Below are positions 57,148 through 64,000 of a stretch of DNA of 64,000 nucleotides, one piece after another. Within the stretch, counting starts at the first letter, position 1, and each line of letters starts with the position of its first letter. Made by a program: the position numbers and the translations under genes. The DNA comes from Cryptomeria japonica (Eukaryota > Streptophyta > Pinopsida > Cupressales > Cupressaceae), in the NCBI RefSeq assembly GCF_030272615.1, contig NC_081405.1:470692008-470756007 (forward strand), written 5' to 3'. The notes under the pieces were generated by a model. It worked only from the letters and a program-made list of their open reading frames with translations, ran no database searches and was not told the origin of the DNA.

Positions 57148-58489
57148 ATATATATATAATGTGAATCTAGCTCTTCTAATACTAATAATTTATATTTTTT
57201 GTGTTTACCTTAACAATTTTCCTTTCCAATTCAATAGATTGAATACTATTAACTTATTATTTTATAGTAATATATTTTTATACAAAATCCTATCTATACC
57301 AATGCTATATACTACTACTCAAGTTTATATTATAGAAAATAATTCCAAATCATTTAGAATATTAATGCAAACTACATTTTTTAGGAATTGAAATAATTTA
57401 TGCAGAATTAACCAAAATAATTCAAAATATATAGAATAATCCAAAATATTTCACATATGTGAGTGATATCTCAAGTCTATGTGTATAATAAATCTAAAAT
57501 ATTTAAAAATATATAGAGAAATGAATACAATTTATTAAGAATAATATTTTGTAATGTAGTCATGAATGGAAGGTCCAAAGATAGGACTATTCAACCATGC
57601 AATCAAGAGCTAACACAGTGAAAATATCATGAAAAGAAAATAGATTTTCATTTATTTAAAAAATATATATTTAAATATGTTTATTGTCTTATTACATGTA
57701 GGTTATAGAGTGTCTCACGGGCTATCACAAGCTTATTATAGGCTTATATGCAGATATGAAAACAAATCCCAAACTCCTAATTTCCTACTTTCAAACTTAT
57801 TAACTTCCTTCTCAAATTCTAACTTGCTAAAATATCAAGTCCAAGATTTTAGAAATGATTTGCATTGGTCATAAGGTGTCTCAACACTTGATGCTTGGTA
57901 AAACGTACAAGTCAACCAAATTTTGTTGTTTAAGCTTCAAGAATTAATGAAATACATTATGATTCCATTTAATTCTCTCTAATCACGTTCTTTCATGTGA
58001 TATGTCAAACTTGATAACACAAGTCAAAAAAGAGTTTCACATGATTTTCCTTATGAATTTTGTACTATCTACTCCATACTAGTGAATTGTTAGCGATATC
58101 TTTCGATGAATTGACCCAAATATTTTGAATATGTTGTGTATGCATTGTTGTAGATTTCTAGTTCTCTACCATGAGCCAAAGTTATGTAAAGAAGTAAAAT
58201 ATGGAAGGGTTCTTTGTGATGCTTCTGCATCAGAAACTTAGGATTATTTGAAAAGTGAGTCCCACACTTTACTAATTCTAGAGAAAATCCAATATACTCT
58301 ATATCTCAACTTGAAAAATTTATGATGAATCTTCTACTAGTCGCCTTTTCCACTTCACTATGTGTTCCATATATTGTCAATATATGCAATTGTGTCCAAT
58401 TCTATTGCTTTGTACCTGTTCACTTTTTTAGTGTTTTTGTTGTGGTAGTTTCTCCTTGAAAGAGACTTCTATATTATCATTTCTTGACT
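57148..58489. other. AT-rich gene-less stretch
   Basis: Starts with a short TA run that includes the gypsy 2 target duplication. No ORF with a recognisable product. The part nearest 58490 may be the 3' side of the chromovirus relic, but I see no LTR. Confidence 0.45.
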
Positions 58490-60282
58490 ATCCTTCATTA
58501 TACTAATGAAGATCTTAAATGTTGAATATTGGTGATATGTAAATTGCTTCTAGTAGCTTGAACTTATAGGAGTTATGCGAATCCCACTTTTTGAGAATCT
58601 TACTTGGGCCAAGCTTATTAATCTTCAACTTAGTGTAGGTGCCTACTATAAATATTCTTTTAGGTACACCATAACTTCATCCAACTATAAAATCTTTGTG
58701 CCTCCTCTTCTCATATGCTTGATTTTTATATTTTATATTCATTGTCTCCAAGTGTTTCCTTGCATGATTATTCATTTTTTTCATACAATATGCAAATTTC
58801 ATTTCTTCCACACTCTTTTTTTTTGTTTCATTAATGCATCTAAATTTTTCTATTCCCGTAGGATACAATATAGTCACAATCTCAAATGCTTTCCTTAGGA
58901 ATTCACTAAATTAGGATATGAAAATTATGCTTACGGTATTTAATAATATCCCATTTTCCTTCCTTTTCTCCTACTAAACATATCAACAAGTTGTTCAAAC
59001 TCCTATTTATTACATCTATAGTACATCAATCTATGGGTAAAATGTTGAATTAAATTTAAAATATATTTTGAAAAAATGTTTTAGGGTGCCCTACAAAAAT
59101 CCTATGAACTTGGTGTTTCTACCTAAGATTATACTCGTTGGTAATCCATGCAATCTCACAATATCCCTAAAGAATAGATTGACATGTGCAATATCATGTG
59201 TCTTCTTATAAGGAATGAAATTCCTCATCTTGAAAAATTGATTCACTACTATAAATGTAGAAACATGTCCTCTCTATGTCTTTGACAATCCTAATACAAA
59301 ATCCATGTTGATATCCTCCCAAGAACTTTTTAGTATAGTTAGAGGTTGGTAGAATCCACTATTGTCCTCTCTATGTCTTTGACAATCCTAATACAAAATC
59401 CATGTTGATATCCTCCCAAGAACTTTTTAGTATAGTTAGAGGTTGGTAGAATCCTCTATTTTGACTACTTCCCTTTGCAACTTAATAGGTTCTACATTAT
59501 TGAATTTTTTTTTACATCCTTATGAATTTGGGTCCAAAAGTAATATTCACTTGCCAATATTATTATCTTGTCAATGTCAAAGTATCCTGTTATTCCTCTA
59601 CTATGGTTTTCCTTGATCAAATTCTCTTGGACTAATCTCATCCACTTTCTTGTGTCAATTAGTACTAGATATTTACTTTCCTTCCAATATTCTACAAAAT
59701 CAAGGTCATCCTCATATAGTTGTTTCAATTCTTCAGATCTCATTGTAGCTATCTTCATCTCTATCAACATGCTTCTTTTCCTACTTAATGCATCTACAAC
59801 ATTATTTGACTTTCCATTTTGGTGTCTCAATCTAAAAGTATAGCTCTACATGAACCCTACCCACCTTATATGTATTTGATTAAATTTACCTTTATTATTC
59901 AAATACAATAAGGTTTGATGGTTAGTATACAACATAAATTTCTTTGTCAATAGGTAATGTATCCACTTCTTCATAGCTTGGAATATGGCATAGAATTCCT
60001 AATCCTAGAATGAGTATCTTCTTATTGCATCATTCATATCTTCATTGAAATTTGTTATTTGTCTTCCTTCTTAACTCAATACTACTCCCATTGTGTTCAC
60101 ACTAGCATCATAATCAACTTGAAATACTTTACAAAATTAGGAAGAGCTAACATTGATTGCTTAGTTACCTTTTTCTTTCACAACTCAAATTATTTTTTGC
60201 TCCTATTGTCCACTTGAATTCCTTCTAATCTCCCCTCATTGTCTATTTTATTGGTGTACAAATTAATGCAAATATGAAATTA
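58490..60282 (-). pseudogene. Chromovirus-like Ty3/gypsy pol relic
   Basis: Minus strand, many frameshifts. From right to left: an RNase H end (about 59850-60230, only in broken frames); the longest intact piece, 59492-59830, with RHQNGKSNNVVDALSRKRSM, then IDKIIILASEYYFWTQIHKD, the RNase H-to-integrase junction; an integrase core part with WEDI/MDFVLG-like words and FIPYKKTHDIAHVNLFFRDI (59100-59350); and an integrase C-terminus (RRHKDFIVG, TKLKINKLGPSKILKK, ISPIFNI) at about 58500-58880. The ISPIFN.SDL end is typical of chromoviruses, a Ty3 lineage distinct from the two Tat elements. It is cut at 60282 by copia 3. Confidence 0.75.
59267..59458 (+). repeat. 97-bp tandem duplication in the chromovirus relic
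   Basis: gtcctctctatgtctttgac ... gttggtagaatcc occurs at 59267-59363 and again from 59364 to about 59458 with almost no change. It duplicates a piece of the integrase coding region and is clearly younger than the relic itself. Confidence 0.85.
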
Positions 60283-63200
60283 TGTTGTCATTAATATCAA
60301 ATGTTGATATCCTTTGTCTCAAGGATGTGTGTTTTGTTGTCAAACTTGTTGACATATTTGGTCCAAATACATTTTCAGTTAGTGTAGTAAAAGAGTATTG
60401 ATTCAATGTTCATGCAGATGTGTGAAAATTGGCTGCAGATGATATAGATAGTATATTAGTTGTACCATGGATTTTTTAAAGCTTTAGAGATGATCTCAGT
60501 GGTAGGTAGTTTTAGATTAAGATAAAAGTAGGTTTTCAGGGGACCTGAAACCCTGAACAATAGGTTTTAAGGGGACCCGAAACCCCCTAGATGATCCAAC
60601 ATCCATATTCTAGCAAGAAACAACTGATCAAAAGATCCACAATGAATCCATACAGCCAACCACAAATGAAACTCCAGCCATAGGACAATAGAGAACATTA
60701 CAAATCAGGATGGTACACAACAAGACTCTGAGGGTTTTGACTGGCATCCACAACCAAAGAAGAGGAATGTTTTAGATAGGCTCCATTAACTTGAAAGACA
60801 CTGAGGGTTTTGATTGGCACCCACAACCATACAAAGGGGTTTTACCCACGATCCTGCAACTTGAAAATAGGTTTCCAAGCCCAGCTTGCCTTAACCAAAA
60901 ACAAATACCATAAGGAACCAAGGTGTTCCCTTTAAAACTAGCAGCAAGCACCTAGTAAGAAGAAATAACAATTGAAGGAGGGCTTTTACTGGCTCCCTCA
61001 ACTAGGAAGAACAAGAATTTGATTGGCAAGCAAAAGCTCTCCACAATCACCACCTCAATAGGGATTAGAGGAGGAAGAAAAAAACAAAGCACATACTCAG
61101 CCATCAAAAAACATAAATTCTCAAAAATGGGATTAGCCAGGATCTCATAGCCTGAAGAGCTAGAAGAAATATCACCTCTAGGATCTAAGCAACCTAGATG
61201 ATAGACATCACCAACCAACTGCCAACACCACCCAAACTCTATAGCAGCATACAAATCCACCTCAATTGGAAAGAAGTTATCTCCAACACCATCCTTATCA
61301 ACCTCCAAAGAAGGAAGGGCCACCTCTATAAGGCAAGTTGGAGAGAACCCAAACTATATAGAGAGGGCAAACCAAGAGATTCTACAAGAAAAGGCTTGCC
61401 TCCACCTTTTAAGAGAACCATCATCATATCTGGAAGCCACAAACAACAAAACCCCCACATCTAGGAATCTTCCCAAATACATGATAGTTAGCTTGGACCC
61501 ACAACCCATAAGAGGTTTTGACTAGCTCCCCAAATCACAAAGACTGGGTTTTTCCTTGGCTCCCAAAACTAGAGAAGGAAACAGGACACTACACATCAAG
61601 TACTTCTCCCCATAGACACTCTTGGAACCCACAACTGAACAAATCTCCATCTTTATAGGAGACTAGGTCACCTCAATAGACTAGGTTGCAAAAAACCAAA
61701 GAGTGGACACACATAGAGGGAGAAGATGATTCTAAAAAATAACAACTGCATTCACAAAAAAGAGGAAAACTCCATTCTATGAACAGGCTCGAGCATAGCT
61801 CCAAACCAATACACTGTAGGACACAAAAGACCAAGGTACCATAATAGCTACCTCAGCCTTAAAGCCATCCAAAATCCAAAACATGGCCTCCGACCCAAAA
61901 CCAGATAGGGGGCATGAGATAAAAGAACAGATAGAAAGGGCACCCCAAAAATGCTTTGCCAGGAACAAATCCCAACAGCCAGGATGCAACGAACAGATCG
62001 AGTGAAGAGTCTCAACCACACCGTTGTGTGAGAGAAAACCCCATTTAGAGAGGCCATATCTACAACCACCAAAAAAATCTTCCCCACAAAAGAAACCCCA
62101 AACTCGGTCACAAGAAAGCCGAGCTGGGAGAAACAACCAAACACATCCTGAACATAGCCGAGAGAGGCCCACCCTGGACCGAGAAACAATAGCCAATCTC
62201 CATCTGCCTCATTGTTGTCATCTCCATCGTCGCTTAGGGTTTCAGTGTGACCCCCTCCACCTCCATCTCCCGCTCTCCACTCTCTGCCTCTATCTCCTAC
62301 TCTTTGCTCCATAACCAAAAATTACATAAACTTTCCTTTTGTATGGTACATCTTAGTGGTAGGTAGTTGGTACTGGCTAAGTGTGACTATTTTGATGAAC
62401 AATCTATTAGAGTGTGCTCAAAAACTTGGTATGCATTATGGTGCATTTCTTCATTAGGTGTTCTAGATGTAGTATGTGTTGGTAAGAGACACTTCATGTA
62501 TGTTGAGATGTTTTCATTTATGGCAACTCATATTAGAATTGGCATCCACAGTTCATGAATCATTCATATCGAAAGATTGATTGAGGTCTGGTAAGGTCCT
62601 GTGAGTAGAACAGTATATCCAGCGTTTTGGTGGGTGGATCCCTTTGGTTAAGTATTTTTCTTTGTGGATTTTAGTGAAGCATTTTGGTCATGTGACATGC
62701 ATTATTCTAGGTTTATGGTATCTGAAGATAAGTTTTGAGTAAGTTGAAAGATCATGTTCTAGTAGAACAATGTTCATTAGTAGTAACGTGTGAGGATTCT
62801 ATGTGCGGATCGTGCAGAGTAATTTTGGAAGTTGTTTGCATGGTCAAGGTAGTTAAGTCATCATATGGGAAGCGTATGGACTTTATTTTGGTCCGCTTAG
62901 TTATTTTTGGATCAGTTTGAGCTGACTTGGGTAGCACATTTCATGTTGCATGTTATGCAGTTTTTCAGCCGACATGGAATGACCTAAAATTGGTGATGTG
63001 GATATATAAGGCAGATTGATTTGATCATTTTTGAGATCGATGGTGATATGTGAAGTGTGTATGAGCGATTATGCATGACTAGAATATTGGTGCTCAGGTA
63101 TAATGCAAAATATCAGAACAAAGAAGAGTAGTAGAGAAAAGTGTGATCATATGTTTTGTGCTTAACCAGAACTATACTCAGACATTTGTTGATGCTATTG

Positions 63201-63551
63201 AATAGTTAAAACTCTCTTGTATTCCTTATAATCATTTTGTAAGGCAATGACCCTTTCAGGTTGTAGCCCTTATTGTAAAATTTGAGTTGTGAGCTCTAGG
63301 TAGTGTGCCTGAATTTTTATACTTCTAATAGAGTATATTAATATTGTGGGTTTGAATCCCACTGTGGGTTTTTCCCTTAATCAGGTTTCCATGTAAAAAT
63401 TCTTGGTGTTATGGTTTTGTTAATCTTGGCTTTATGGTTCCGCACTTTCTTTTTCTTCATTTGCATTAAGTGATTGAAAAATCAGGTTGTTAAATTTAAA
63501 ATTGTTGAACGCTGATTCACTCCCCCTCTCAGTGTTCCCTTTATTCTAACA
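60283..63551 (+). repeat. 5' LTR of copia 3, with insertion
   Basis: The start is placed at tgttgtcattaatatcaaat, which resembles copia LTR starts of the TGTTGTCATTAATGTCAAA kind; the end at ctaaca just before the primer site is certain. Without the 1.86-kb insertion the LTR would be about 1.4 kb, close to the other copia LTRs here. Confidence 0.7.
60512..62349 (-). mobile_element. Retroposon-like insertion, 1.84 kb, 19-bp direct repeats
   Basis: Flanked by atctcagtggtaggtagtt (60493-60511) and atcttagtggtaggtagtt (62350-62368): 19 bases with one mismatch. Direct repeats of that length suggest target-primed insertion by a non-LTR retrotransposon machinery. On the minus strand it opens with a frame of 156 codons (62318-61848, MVMEQRVGDRGREWRAGDGG...), rich in Gly and Asp, overlapped by another (62196-61777). 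A third frame (61323-60952) follows. No RT or endonuclease is visible. The minus-strand 3' end (near 60512) shows a repeated tttcgggtcccc / tttcaggtcccc word but no poly(A). Possibly a non-autonomous LINE-derived element or a captured transcript. Confidence 0.6.
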
Positions 63552-63553
63552 AT

Positions 63554-63565
63554 TGGTATCAGAGC
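63554..63565 (+). promoter_or_regulatory. Primer-binding site of copia 3
   Basis: tggtatcagagc, perfect for initiator tRNA-Met, two bases after the LTR end. Confidence 0.9.
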
Positions 63566-63619
63566 CTAGTTCCTTGGAAGGATCCTAATAGCTTGAGGGA
63601 GATCCAGGAAGGTGTCTTA

Positions 63620-64000
63620 ATGGATTCTAGTGGCCTTAGACAATAGCTACTTGTTGCACTTGATGATCTTGATCAGTCCAAAGCTAAAGTCCAAGGAAAA
63701 GAGAAAGAATCTTGTTGATCAACTTCAGGAGAAAGAGATTCAAAGCATTGATCAAGAAGCCTTGAAGAAAAAGATAGAAGAATGTGACAGACTTGATAGA
63801 GATAATGTAGTTTAGAAAAATGAGATGGAAGCCATTGTGATGAAATTGATAAGGGAGATCGAAGAAAGGAAGAAGAATGAGGAAAATCTTGCTCGGTCCT
63901 TGAAAGACAAATCTAAAGTATGTTGCAAACTTGATAATGAGAATGAATAGTTGATGAGTGACCTTCAAAATGCTAGAGAACATAAGGAAGATCTTGGAAA
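63620..64000 (+). pseudogene. copia 3 gag start, decayed, coiled coil
   Basis: Begins ATG at 63620 (MDSSGLRQ then a stop). Across several stops it reads Lys/Glu-rich heptads (IEERKKNEENLARSLKDK near 63860-63915), closely matching the coiled-coil gag of the inner copia (EIEDQKKNEENIVISLKD at 21060-21100). The gene continues past the window. Confidence 0.6.

Larger units (their letters stand above)
60283..64000 (+). mobile_element. Third Ty1/copia element (copia 3), 5' part, runs off the window
   Basis: Plus-strand copia. 5' LTR 60283-63551 (tgttgtcattaat ... tattctaaca), enlarged by an insertion at 60512-62349. A perfect iMet primer-binding site follows, then a decayed gag resembling that of the inner copia. 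The LTR end shares words with the other copia LTRs (cccactgtgggtttttccct). Its 3' part lies beyond 64000, so no target duplication can be checked. Confidence 0.8.

Overview
The window reads as a nuclear intergenic region of a large plant genome, most likely a gymnosperm (conifer-type). This is an inference. It rests on plant Ty1/copia and Ty3/gypsy retrotransposons making up roughly two thirds of the sequence, a plant mobile domain gene, long degenerate telomere-like repeats, a very AT-rich background, and only one plausible small host gene. No rRNA, tRNA gene, CRISPR array or prokaryotic feature is visible.

Layout. 1-8290: a field of degenerate interstitial telomere-like repeats, CCCTAA-oriented at 515-900 and TTAGGG-oriented at 1255-8290. 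A 5.19-kb element with 1.34-kb inverted arms (1458-6645, 5-bp TSD tatcc) splits it. 8291-10900: AT-rich DNA with small tandem duplications. 10912-11199 (-): a 95-codon single-pass membrane protein gene, the only likely host gene. 11749-24849: a tandem duplication of about 0.46 kb whose second copy is split by a Ty1/copia element (12354-24533, minus strand). That element's gag is in turn split by a second, internally deleted copia element (17176-22363, minus).

26361-42486 (+): a complete 16.1-kb Ty3/gypsy element of the Tat type. Its TSD cctat is perfect and its LTRs differ at only 4 of 1846 positions by hand count, so it inserted recently. Gag, protease, RT, two RNase H domains and integrase lie in one frame interrupted by three stop codons. 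44348-57147 (+): a second, older Tat-type element (TSD atata, LTRs about 4% diverged, mostly transitions). It has protease-polymerase but no recognisable gag. Between pol and the 3' LTR it carries an antisense gene with a plant mobile domain (PMD), three exons and two GT-AG introns; the first intron holds a 19-bp minisatellite. 58490-60282 (-): a decayed chromovirus-like pol relic. 60283-64000 (+): the LTR and gag start of a third copia element, with a 1.84-kb retroposon-like insertion (19-bp direct repeats) inside its LTR; the element runs off the window.

How the parts relate. The region grew by nesting: copia in copia in a duplicated segment, copia 3 in a chromovirus relic, and a retroposon in copia 3's LTR. 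The two Tat elements share a primer-binding site that fits plant tRNA-Trp. The copias use initiator tRNA-Met. The most noteworthy object is the gag-less Tat element with the antisense, intron-containing PMD gene.
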